A stretch of 6,694 nucleotides of DNA from Verrucomicrobiales bacterium (lineage in GTDB: Bacteria > Verrucomicrobiota > Verrucomicrobiia > Limisphaerales > UBA1096): assembly GCA_002721375.1 (NCBI GenBank), contig PBKH01000030.1, positions 19,992-26,685 of the forward strand, in the 5' to 3' direction. Positions 1 through 6,131 of this stretch are shown here, in pieces. Within the stretch, counting starts at the first letter, position 1. Every line of letters starts with the position of its first letter. The position numbers were made by a program, and so were the translations under genes. Below the pieces are notes generated by a model. That model saw nothing but the letters and a program-made list of their open reading frames with translations. It was not told the origin of the DNA and did not search any database.

Positions 1-1037
1 GCCGTTGTCTCCTCCTCACTTTCTCCCTTGATCTCTGAAAGGATTCTCTGAGCCAGCTCTGGATTGTCCTGCAGCGCCTGCCGGGATGCTTCCTTACCTT
101 GGCCGATCATCTCACCGTCGTACTGCAGCCAAGCGCCCTTTTTCTGGATCACATTCCGGGATAAGCCAACGGCAATCAAATCGCCCTCCCAATTGATACC
201 CTGCCCATAGATGATATCGAATTCTGCCTCCATGAACGGCGGCGCTACCTTGTTCTTTACGATCTTGGTTCGAACATGGTTTCCAATCACATTACCCAAG
301 TTATCCTTGAGCTGTTCTCGCCTACGAATGTCAATTCGTACGCTTGCATAAAACTTAAGCGCCTTGCCTCCAGGAGTCGTCTCTGGGCTGCCGAACATCA
401 CACCGACCTTCTCCCGCATCTGGTTAGTAAAGAGGCACATTGTGCGGGACTTGCCAAGAATGGCTGCCAGCTTGCGCAGGGCTTGACTCATCAGTCGCGC
501 CTGCATGCCCATCGTGGCCATGCCCATGTCACCCTCCAGCTCGGCCTTTGGCACAAGCGCCGCCACGGAGTCGATCACGATCACGTCGAGCGCGCCTGAC
601 CGAGCTAAGGTCTCACAAATAGTCAACGCCTCCTCACCGCTATCCGGCTGGGAAATCAAAAGCTCATCGAGGTTCACTCCGAGCTTGGCCGCGTATGCCG
701 GATCGAGCGCGTGCTCGGCATCAATGAAGGCCGCCGTACCACCGGCCTTCTGTGCGTTAGCTACAACGTGAAGCATAACTGTTGTTTTGCCGGACGACTC
801 CGGCCCGTAAATCTCAATAATACGCCCACGTGGCATTCCGCCAACACCAAGCGCCATGTCTAGCCCAAGCGACCCAGTTGAAATGGCTTCGATCTTAAGA
901 TTCGCTCCCTCATCTCCAAGCCGCATGATCGAGCCTTCACCAAAGCTCTTGGTGATAGCAGCGATGGCAGACTCGAGATCAGCTTTGCGTTTGTCGAGTC
1001 CGGCAGATTGGGGCTTAGAGGATGCTTTTGCGGCCAT
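1..1037 (-). CDS. recA: RecA recombinase, lacking only its extreme C-terminus
   Basis: Recombinase that polymerises on single-stranded DNA, drives strand exchange, and stimulates LexA self-cleavage in the SOS response; cytoplasmic. The reverse strand reads 345 full codons from ATG (1037..1035) and leaves the window inside codon 346, so the stop lies just outside; RecA is usually 340-355 residues. Walker [10 protein letters not shown] is at residues 78-86, the Walker B strand VIVID at about 152-156, and loop L2 begins [10 protein letters not shown] at 215-224, followed by the conserved [12 protein letters not shown] at 228-239. The tail is acidic (GESEEETT), as is usual for RecA. The start is supported by AGGAGA seven bases upstream. 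It is divergent from the flavoprotein gene at 1135 and is the only gene on its side of that intergenic region. No frameshift or missing key residue is seen. Confidence 0.98.
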   Translation of the reverse strand, partial: MAAKASSKPQSAGLDKRKADLESAIAAITKSFGEGSIMRLGDEGANLKIEAISTGSLGLDMALGVGGMPRGRIIEIYGPESSGKTTVMLHVVANAQKAGGTAAFIDAEHALDPAYAAKLGVNLDELLISQPDSGEEALTICETLARSGALDVIVIDSVAALVPKAELEGDMGMATMGMQARLMSQALRKLAAILGKSRTMCLFTNQMREKVGVMFGSPETTPGGKALKFYASVRIDIRRREQLKDNLGNVIGNHVRTKIVKNKVAPPFMEAEFDIIYGQGINWEGDLIAVGLSRNVIQKKGAWLQYDGEMIGQGKEASRQALQDNPELAQRILSEIKGESEEETT

Positions 1038-1044
1038 ATTCAAT

Positions 1045-1050
1045 TCTCCT
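1045..1050 (-). promoter_or_regulatory. Ribosome binding site of recA
   Basis: On the minus strand this reads AGGAGA, seven bases before the recA ATG. It is a strong Shine-Dalgarno sequence and fixes the start at 1037. Confidence 0.85.
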
Positions 1051-1060
1051 ATGGGCGAGT

Positions 1061-1089
1061 GAACTAATGTATTAACTAAAAAAAGTCAA
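1061..1089 (-). promoter_or_regulatory. Candidate recA promoter
   Basis: Read toward recA, TTGACT (1089..1084) matches the sigma-70 -35 consensus at five of six positions and is followed by an AT-rich stretch. No convincing -10 sits at 17 bp: TAGTTC (1066..1061) is a poor match, and TACATT (1071..1066) is better but only 12 bp away. The -35 call is reasonable; the -10 is unresolved, which could mean that expression depends on an activator or on another sigma factor. Confidence 0.4.
1062..1079 (-). repeat. Direct repeat TTAGTT-N6-TTAGTT in the recA promoter region
   Basis: Two exact copies of TTAGTT (1079..1074 and 1067..1062 on the minus strand) lie with a 12-bp period directly downstream of the -35-like hexamer. 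The promoter-proximal placement and near one-turn spacing resemble an operator. In other phyla recA is preceded by LexA boxes, some of them direct repeats of GTTC (GTTC-N7-GTTC in alphaproteobacteria); here only the copy nearer the gene ends in GTTC. The repeat is seen; its role as an SOS operator is inference. Confidence 0.35.
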
Positions 1090-1134
1090 TTCTTCCCGCT
1101 TGGCTTCCCCTCCGGTACACATTGGCCAAGTGAC

Positions 1135-2523
1135 ATGGAAAATTATGATTTTGAGGTTGCAGTGATCGGTGGTGGCAGCGCCGGCTACGCCACCGCCCGG
1201 ACTACTGCAGCCGCTGGCCAACACACAGTCGTTATCGAAGGCAGCGGAGAACTAGGCGGACTCTGCATCTTGCGAGGTTGCATGCCGACCAAGGCACTGC
1301 TTCACGCAGCCGAGGTTCGGCACCAATCCAGACGTTCAAGCATCTGGGGTCTGGAACCAGGCGAGATTGGTTTCGATTTCCCAGCGGTGATGCGACGCAA
1401 GGCGGCAATGGTTGAAGAATTCGCCAGCTATCGGCGCAGACAACTGCAAGACGGCCGTTTCAAGTTCATCCGCGCTCTGACTAGGTTCCGTGACCCGCAT
1501 ACGCTCGAGTTGGACGACGGCCAGACAATTACTGCCAAACAAATCATGATCGCAACCGGCTCGCGAATGGCCGACCTGCCGCTGCCCTGCTTGGCCAATC
1601 TGGACTGCCTTACTAGCGACGACGCCCTGCAGCTAGAGTCGATGCCCAAATCAATTGTCGTACTCGGCGGCGGTGCGGTGGCATTGGAGTTTGCCCAGTT
1701 TTTTGCAAGATTTGATGTTGAGGTAACCATACTTCAGCGTAGCCCGCATATTTTGCGTGCTTTTGATGACGACGCCGCCGAAAAAGTCGAAGCAGCCTTT
1801 CGCGACGAGGGTATCACTGTTCACACTAGCTGCACGCTTATCGACGCGCGGCAAGAAGGCTGCAATAAAGTGATCATATACGAGCGTGACAGCAAACGGT
1901 ATTCAGTCAGCGCTGAAGCCGTATTTCATGGTCTGGGTCGTTCGCCCAACACCAGCCCGCTCGCGCTAGAAAAAGCCGGTGTGGAGACCGAAAAAGGTCG
2001 CATTCTTTGCGACGCACACATGCGAACAAGCACGCCGCATATCTTTGCCGGAGGCGATTGTGCCGGCCCGCATGAAATAGTGCACATCGCAATTCAACAG
2101 GGCGAAATTGCCGCTCATAATATCCTGCACCCTAGCGAGCCGCGCCAGATGAATTATCGACTGCTTATCAGCGCGGTGTTCACCGACCCACAAGCAGCCA
2201 CCGTCGGCCTTACCGAAAAGATGGCTAAGGCACAAGGAATACAATACCTGACTTCAAGCTATCCATTCAACGACCACGGCAAGTCCATCATTATGGACGC
2301 CATGCACGGCTTTGTGAAACTACTATGCGATCCGAAGTCAGGTGAAATTCTCGGCGGTGCATGCATCGGCCCGATGGGCAGCGAATTGATCCACGAGATC
2401 GTTATCGCGATGGCCAAACGCATGACCGTCGCCGAACTGGCAACCACCCCCCACTATCATCCCACCCTCGCCGAGATCTGGACCTATCCCGCCGAGGAAC
2501 TAGCCGAAAATATTACTGGCTAA
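1135..2523 (+). CDS. Lipoamide-dehydrogenase-like pyridine nucleotide-disulfide oxidoreductase
   Basis: FAD-dependent class I disulfide oxidoreductase, 462 residues, the normal length for dihydrolipoyl dehydrogenase. Domains in order: FAD-binding GGGSAG at 12-17; redox-active disulfide CILRGC with C44 and C49, followed by K53; NAD(P)-binding GGGAVALE at 178-185; second FAD motif AGGDCAG at 305-311; and a C-terminal dimer-interface domain with the His-Glu pair in HPTLAE (H442, E447) that activates the thiol. The strand after the NAD(P) glycine motif ends in QRS (201-203) rather than the acidic residue expected for NAD-preferring Lpd, so NADPH use is possible (inference). No 2-oxoacid dehydrogenase E1 or E2 gene lies nearby, so the disulfide substrate is unknown. 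There is no N-terminal metal-binding domain and no C-terminal Cys pair, which argues against mercuric reductase. The ATG at 1135 has only a weak upstream ribosome site. It is divergent from recA and convergent with the propeller gene. Confidence 0.9.
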   Translation: MENYDFEVAVIGGGSAGYATARTTAAAGQHTVVIEGSGELGGLCILRGCMPTKALLHAAEVRHQSRRSSIWGLEPGEIGFDFPAVMRRKAAMVEEFASYRRRQLQDGRFKFIRALTRFRDPHTLELDDGQTITAKQIMIATGSRMADLPLPCLANLDCLTSDDALQLESMPKSIVVLGGGAVALEFAQFFARFDVEVTILQRSPHILRAFDDDAAEKVEAAFRDEGITVHTSCTLIDARQEGCNKVIIYERDSKRYSVSAEAVFHGLGRSPNTSPLALEKAGVETEKGRILCDAHMRTSTPHIFAGGDCAGPHEIVHIAIQQGEIAAHNILHPSEPRQMNYRLLISAVFTDPQAATVGLTEKMAKAQGIQYLTSSYPFNDHGKSIIMDAMHGFVKLLCDPKSGEILGGACIGPMGSELIHEIVIAMAKRMTVAELATTPHYHPTLAEIWTYPAEELAENITG

Positions 2524-2563
2524 GGATTGCTGCATCTGATTTGCTTCAAGGCTCAGCGATCCT
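2523..2563. terminator. Possible shared hairpin between convergent genes
   Basis: Bases 2523..2532 (AGGATTGCTG) can pair with 2554..2563 (CAGCGATCCT) in a 10-bp stem with one G-T wobble and a 21-base loop. It begins at the stop of the flavoprotein gene and its far arm lies in the last codons of the convergent propeller gene, so it could terminate from both sides. There is no U-tract on the plus side and the loop is long, so this is weaker than a standard intrinsic terminator. Confidence 0.35.
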
Positions 2564-3928
2564 GTAGAGGTGGGTCTTAGTGCGTAGAATCAGGGAATCA
2601 TTGTGGACAGCCGGTGAAGCCATAAAACCGCTGTCGAGCTGGTTTGTTGCGATCACTCTGTATTCCGGGCTGGCTGCGACAACAGTGGTTTTGCCCTCCT
2701 CACTCAGGAAGAAGATGCGTTTTCCATCGGTCACCGGCGAAGCGGAGTAGTTACCTCCAACGCGTTCGCTCCAAGCGATCTTACCAGTCTTGGCTTCCAC
2801 ACAGGAAGCGACTCCACCGTCGGCGATCATATAAATGTGATCCTCGATCAAAAGAATGGATGGCTTGTTGGATACACCACGTTTGAGCCGCCACTTAATA
2901 TGAGTATCAGCCGACTCGCCCTTGGCCCCAGGATCCACAGCAAGCAACTGACCCTTCGCAAAGCCTGTCGGATAGAACAGCAGCCCATGCCCGAACACCG
3001 GCCGGGTACTGGCAGAATGCTGCGCTCTCTCCGTAACACGCCAGATCTCCTTCCCGGTTTCCGGCTCGTAAGCATAGCAAGCCATCGCCCCGATACTAAT
3101 CAGTTGTGTCACACCGTCGTGCCGGATAACGAGTGGGGTTGAATAGCCTTTACGCATATCGCCGTCGCGAAACGGTTTGCCGTCCGCACCGAGGTCCTGA
3201 AAGTCAACACTACGATCCGTACTCCAAACCGTCTTGCCAGTGCGCTTGTGAAGCGCCGCTATATACTGATGGTCGGCCCCGTCAAATGTTAAAATCAAAA
3301 GGTCGCCGTGAATGATCGGTGAAGAGCCAGACCCACGAAAGTGATCGCAAACAAAGTCGCTCCTCTTCCAGAGCACCTTCCTCGTTTTGGCGTTAAGACA
3401 AGCCGTACCAGGCGATCCCCATGTCAGGTAAACATGTTCCCCCTCAATGACTGGCGTCGGCGAAGCATAGGTATTGAACTTGTGCGCGTACTGGGGCTTC
3501 TCAACGTAGAAGAGCTGTTTTTCAAAAACAATCTTACCGCTCTTGGCGTCAATGGCAATGGCGGTCAGTTTGTGGCCTTTTTCATCAGCAGTCGTAAGCC
3601 AGATGTCGTCGCCGAAAACGACAGGAGATGACCAAGCGCGACCCGGCAAAGTCACCTTCCAGTCGACATTCTTGGATTCGCTCCACTCGCTGGGCAGCTC
3701 ATTCCCATCGGGGATGTGTCCTGTTCCAAGCGGCCCGCGAAATTCAGTCCAATCTGCCTTTGCTGAATAAGAAAAGCCTAAAACTGCAAAGATTAACGCC
3801 AAGCACTTGGCCAAATGAACGAAGTAGGTGAAGTCTGTTCCTGTTCGTTTCTGACAGTCGAAGAGTAAAAATGTGTCGCCTGTTTGCATTGTTTGAGATT
3901 GCAGTGAAAACCTAACGCAGTCACGCAT
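2546..3928 (-). CDS. Exported PQQ-repeat-like beta-propeller protein
   Basis: Outer-membrane-BamB/quinoprotein-like beta-propeller. At least five blade-closing motifs of the form D/A-x-x-T-G-K-x-x-W are visible: about 126-137 (DAKSGKIVFEK), 177-188 (TRKVLW), 225-236 (TGKTVW), 286-297 (TGKEIW) and 376-387 (TGKIAW). The mature part opens with DWTEFRGP at 59-66, a start typical of large Planctomycetota and Verrucomicrobiota propeller families. A hydrophobic stretch at 42-55 ending SYSAKA before D59 looks like a Sec signal peptide, so it probably acts in the periplasm or anchored to the membrane. The 460-residue start at 3928 has GGAG four bases upstream but gives an unusually long n-region. A TTG at 3814 would give a compact signal peptide beginning MAKCLAL but has no visible ribosome site. 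The ligand is unknown; catalytic PQQ residues cannot be assigned, and many such proteins bind no PQQ. It follows the Nudix gene by 32 bases with no terminator seen, so cotranscription is possible. Confidence 0.85.
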   Translation of the reverse strand: MRDCVRFSLQSQTMQTGDTFLLFDCQKRTGTDFTYFVHLAKCLALIFAVLGFSYSAKADWTEFRGPLGTGHIPDGNELPSEWSESKNVDWKVTLPGRAWSSPVVFGDDIWLTTADEKGHKLTAIAIDAKSGKIVFEKQLFYVEKPQYAHKFNTYASPTPVIEGEHVYLTWGSPGTACLNAKTRKVLWKRSDFVCDHFRGSGSSPIIHGDLLILTFDGADHQYIAALHKRTGKTVWSTDRSVDFQDLGADGKPFRDGDMRKGYSTPLVIRHDGVTQLISIGAMACYAYEPETGKEIWRVTERAQHSASTRPVFGHGLLFYPTGFAKGQLLAVDPGAKGESADTHIKWRLKRGVSNKPSILLIEDHIYMIADGGVASCVEAKTGKIAWSERVGGNYSASPVTDGKRIFFLSEEGKTTVVAASPEYRVIATNQLDSGFMASPAVHNDSLILRTKTHLYRIAEP

Positions 3929-3932
3929 GCAA

Positions 3933-3936
3933 CTCC
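3933..3936 (-). promoter_or_regulatory. Ribosome binding site supporting the long propeller start
   Basis: Minus-strand GGAG lies four bases before the ATG at 3928. The spacing is short but usable, and neither the in-frame ATG at 3889 nor the TTG at 3814 has a comparable site, so this favours the 460-residue form. Confidence 0.5.
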
Positions 3937-3960
3937 ATCACCCGCAAGTAAAATTCGTTA

Positions 3961-4461
3961 TCACCCAGTTTGAAGACGTCGCCAAATCAAAAGGAATGCC
4001 GGAGCAAAATCCTCTGGCGATGTAACGATCCAGTCGTCAATTTTATTGGGGGTAAACCAGCCACCCTCGGAGATTTCTTCGGGGTCGAGCTGAAAAGGCC
4101 CCTCGTGCTCCAACCGGTACACCCAACAGAATTCTTGTCCTGTTTCCTCACAGGCATCGAGTTTAAACAACCGTTCCGGTACGGTTTCTAAATCCAGCCC
4201 TAGTTCCTCACGAGGTTCTCGCAAGGCACAACTGTCGTAGCTTTCTTCGGAATCAACATGGCCGCTCGCGGACGAGTCCCATGTGTCAGGAAAGCAGTCT
4301 TTTTTTATGGAACGTTTTTGGAGAAACAGATCGCCTCTGCCATTAAACACAAGCAGATGAATGGCTCGATGTTTGAGGCCTAGCCGGTGTACCTCACTGC
4401 GTGGTTGCTGATCGATGATCTGGTCATTGGCATCGACGACATCAAATATTTCTTCACTCAT
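3961..4461 (-). CDS. Nudix hydrolase, isopentenyl-diphosphate-isomerase-like subgroup
   Basis: A 166-residue single-domain Nudix protein that should hydrolyse a nucleoside diphosphate linked to another moiety, using divalent metal, in the cytoplasm; substrate unknown. The N-terminus (EEIFDVVDANDQ, then H31RAIHLLVFN) and LFLQKR at 45-50 resemble the YfcD/IDI-like subgroup, often annotated only as Nudix hydrolase. The Nudix box runs from G67 to L89: G67, E73, then R81-E82-P83-R84-E85-E86-L87-G88-L89. All metal-binding Glu residues are present, but the usual aliphatic residue between RE and xEE is proline (P83, codon CCT). True IPP isomerase is less likely because I do not see its full active-site Cys and Glu set. 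The start ATG overlaps the ksgA stop by eight bases (ATGAGTGA) and has no clear ribosome site, so translation probably depends on ksgA. Confidence 0.88.
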   Translation of the reverse strand: MSEEIFDVVDANDQIIDQQPRSEVHRLGLKHRAIHLLVFNGRGDLFLQKRSIKKDCFPDTWDSSASGHVDSEESYDSCALREPREELGLDLETVPERLFKLDACEETGQEFCWVYRLEHEGPFQLDPEEISEGGWFTPNKIDDWIVTSPEDFAPAFLLIWRRLQTG

Positions 4462-5293
4462 TCGATTCGGATTGGGTTAGGTGCTGGGTCAGCTCAACGA
4501 ATTGCTCGAGCGAAACTTTTTCACCGCGAACCTGCTCATTAAGACCCAGCATATTGAATGCGGATTCTACAACTTCAGCTGGCCAGTCGTGCTTGAGGAG
4601 TTTCATCAACTTTTTACGACGCTCAGAAAAGCCGCGCTTGATGATACGCTTATACGCGCCACGCTGGGTAGGCGTCAACAGTGAGTTGTCGCGTCGGAGC
4701 AGTTCAATGCAGCCTGAGTCAACGTTAGGCTCCGGAAAGAACGAACCGCGCGGAATCTCGAACCATTCCCCAACACGGTAATGCAAGCCGGTAAGCAAAG
4801 TAAGTACACCGTAGTGCTTTGATCCGTGTTCAGCCATGAGACGGCGCACAACCTCTAGTTGAAGTGTCACAACCATAGTACGCGGGCGGTCATCTGCCCA
4901 AGCCAGGTCGATGATCAGCGGTGATGCAATGGAATAAGGCAGATTCGCCACCAACTTATGCTCCGACCAATCATGACCGAATTTTCGTACTAACCGTAGT
5001 GCATCGGCGTGCTGAAGGGTGAAGTTGTCGCGATTCATGAAATGCCGCTCAAGCAGCTCGACCAACCTGCGATCCTTTTCGATAGCCGTCACATGGCCGG
5101 CAGACTGCAGCAACAAGTCAGTCAACGGCCCCAACCCGGGCCCAACCTCGAGAATCCTATCGTTGTGGTCTAGTTTGGCTAGGGTGATGATCTTTCTTAG
5201 TTGATGCTGATCGTGCAGAAAGTTTTGGCCAAGCGACCGGGTCAACTGGATGTCCTCCTCACGCAGGATGTTCCTGATTTCGGAGAGCTTCAT
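4454..5293 (-). CDS. rsmA: 16S rRNA dimethyladenosine transferase KsgA/RsmA
   Basis: Uses S-adenosylmethionine to dimethylate two adjacent adenines in the 3'-terminal helix of 16S rRNA (A1518 and A1519 in E. coli), a late checkpoint of small-subunit assembly. It is 279 residues, the usual length. Motifs in order: LGQNFL at 21-26; SAM motif I EVGPGLG at 49-55; acidic AIEKD at 70-74 for ribose binding; catalytic NLPYSIASP at 117-125 (N-L-P-Y); FFPEPNVDS at 185-193; and GFSERRKKL at 221-229 in the C-terminal helical rRNA-contact domain. The ATG at 5293 overlaps the upstream stop as ATGA, and a GAGGA site (5307..5303) lies nine bases ahead inside the upstream gene. The N-L-P-Y site and the PEPNVDS motif mark RsmA rather than an Erm resistance methylase. 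Confidence 0.97.
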   Translation of the reverse strand: MKLSEIRNILREEDIQLTRSLGQNFLHDQHQLRKIITLAKLDHNDRILEVGPGLGPLTDLLLQSAGHVTAIEKDRRLVELLERHFMNRDNFTLQHADALRLVRKFGHDWSEHKLVANLPYSIASPLIIDLAWADDRPRTMVVTLQLEVVRRLMAEHGSKHYGVLTLLTGLHYRVGEWFEIPRGSFFPEPNVDSGCIELLRRDNSLLTPTQRGAYKRIIKRGFSERRKKLMKLLKHDWPAEVVESAFNMLGLNEQVRGEKVSLEQFVELTQHLTQSESNE

Positions 5294-6129
5294 GGGTAAG
5301 CGTCCTCTAGTGCCTGACCAAGCATACGGATAAAGCGCGCGATATGCGATTTGCCAATTGTAAGCGGTGGAGTGATCGAAAGGATGTTTGCCGATTCACC
5401 CTCTGGCAAAATAATGAGTCCCTCCTTGAGCAACCGCTTAGTTACAGCCATTGCAATAGACTCGGCCGGGGTGCCGTCGTCGTTGAATAGCTCTAACGCG
5501 ATCATCAGGCCTCGGCCACGCGGCCGGCATCGCAACTGACCAAGCCGCTTGGCCAAACATTGCAACTGAACGAGGAATATTTCCCCGATCTCCGCACTTC
5601 GTGAGATAAGTTTTTTAGCCTCAAGCTCGCGGAGTGAGGCAAGAGCCATTGCACAAACAACCGGATGGCCAAGAAACGTACTGGTGTGAATCGCCTCTCC
5701 CTTGGAGTCCGGCCAGGCACGATCCATTATATCCGCACGACCAGCACAGGTTGAGAGTAGAAACCCACCTGTCAACGCCTTGCCAAGGCAAATTACGTCT
5801 GGCGTGATGTCAAAATGTTCCGATGCAAACCAGTGTCCGGTGCGGCCAAACACTGTGTACACCTCATCGCAGATAAGCAGTGCACCTTGTTTGTCGCAAA
5901 TTTTACGGAGCAGCTTGAAGAAACCGCTTGGGGGGATGTTGGTGCCACCGCGACCCTGAATCGGCTCGACCAGAATTGCACCGATCTTATGCCTTCGACC
6001 TTCGGCGTTGAGTTGTTTCTCCAGCTTGGCCAAGTCTTTGGCCGTTTCTGGAAAAGGCACAAACTTGGCGAAGGTACTTTCACCCTGTATGCTGAGATAA
6101 ATTTCGTGAATCAGCCGGGATTCAGCCAT
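5290..6129 (-). CDS. Chimeric ORF: QueE N-terminal stub joined to truncated class-III aminotransferase
   Basis: An uninterrupted 279-residue frame made of two unrelated parts. Residues 1-21 (LIHEIYLSIQGESTFA after MAESR) match the conserved start of 7-carboxy-7-deazaguanine synthase, which would continue AG-x-P and then a radical-SAM CX3CX2C; none of that follows. From about residue 22 (KFVPFPET) it is a PLP fold-type I class-III aminotransferase: VEPIQGRGG at 54-62, PLP-ring Asp D88 in CDEV, Schiff-base lysine K117 in GKALTGG, and the phosphate-contacting TSTFLGHP at 149-156. The spacing D88 to K117 equals that of E. coli GabT (D239 to K268), giving an offset of 151, so about 150-170 N-terminal residues are missing, including the segment holding the PLP phosphate and the substrate. 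It is unlikely to be an active transaminase. Amino donor and product cannot be inferred; the family includes ornithine, acetylornithine and 4-aminobutyrate aminotransferases. It sits two bases after the M20 gene and overlaps ksgA by four. Confidence 0.85.
   Translation of the reverse strand: MAESRLIHEIYLSIQGESTFAKFVPFPETAKDLAKLEKQLNAEGRRHKIGAILVEPIQGRGGTNIPPSGFFKLLRKICDKQGALLICDEVYTVFGRTGHWFASEHFDITPDVICLGKALTGGFLLSTCAGRADIMDRAWPDSKGEAIHTSTFLGHPVVCAMALASLRELEAKKLISRSAEIGEIFLVQLQCLAKRLGQLRCRPRGRGLMIALELFNDDGTPAESIAMAVTKRLLKEGLIILPEGESANILSITPPLTIGKSHIARFIRMLGQALEDAYP
5303..5307 (-). promoter_or_regulatory. Ribosome binding site of ksgA within the upstream gene
   Basis: Minus-strand GAGGA, nine bases before the ksgA ATG and inside the last codons of the aminotransferase reading frame. 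ksgA can therefore be initiated independently as well as by coupling through the ATGA overlap. Confidence 0.6.
6067..6129 (-). pseudogene. queE: 5' remnant of queE (7-carboxy-7-deazaguanine synthase)
   Basis: The first 21 codons of the chimeric frame. QueE proteins of many bacteria open with an E-I-(Y/F)-x-S-I-Q-G-E-(G/S)-T pattern followed within about 15 residues by a Cys-rich radical SAM cluster motif. Here the pattern is complete through T19-F20-A21 and then stops being QueE. The native start and ribosome site are retained (GAGG at 6140..6137, seven bases before the ATG), as is tight coupling to the upstream M20 gene. QueE makes CDG from CPH4 on the way to preQ0 and queuosine; this fragment cannot. 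The identification relies on recalled family consensus over a short stretch. Confidence 0.75.
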
Positions 6130-6131
6130 GC

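Noticed and set aside
276..771. Several overlapping plus-strand open frames of 60-107 codons
   Set aside because: They are antisense to recA, whose own frame is conserved throughout; low-complexity Ser/Ala/Arg translations are typical of shadows.
1099..1130. Hairpin CTTGGC/GCCAAG just before the flavoprotein start as a riboswitch or attenuator
   Set aside because: It has only six base pairs around a 20-base loop and no terminator partner or conserved aptamer; the arm is also a copy of the repeated octamer.
1135..2523. Mercuric reductase
   Set aside because: There is no N-terminal heavy-metal domain and no C-terminal Cys pair, and no mer genes are nearby.
2837..3631. Plus-strand open frames of about 100 codons opposite the propeller gene
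   Set aside because: No motif or ribosome site supports them, and the minus-strand frame has regular propeller repeats over the same bases.
3961..4461. Isopentenyl-diphosphate isomerase (idi)
   Set aside because: Overall similarity is to the IDI-like Nudix subgroup, but the characteristic active-site set is not visible and no isoprenoid genes are adjacent.
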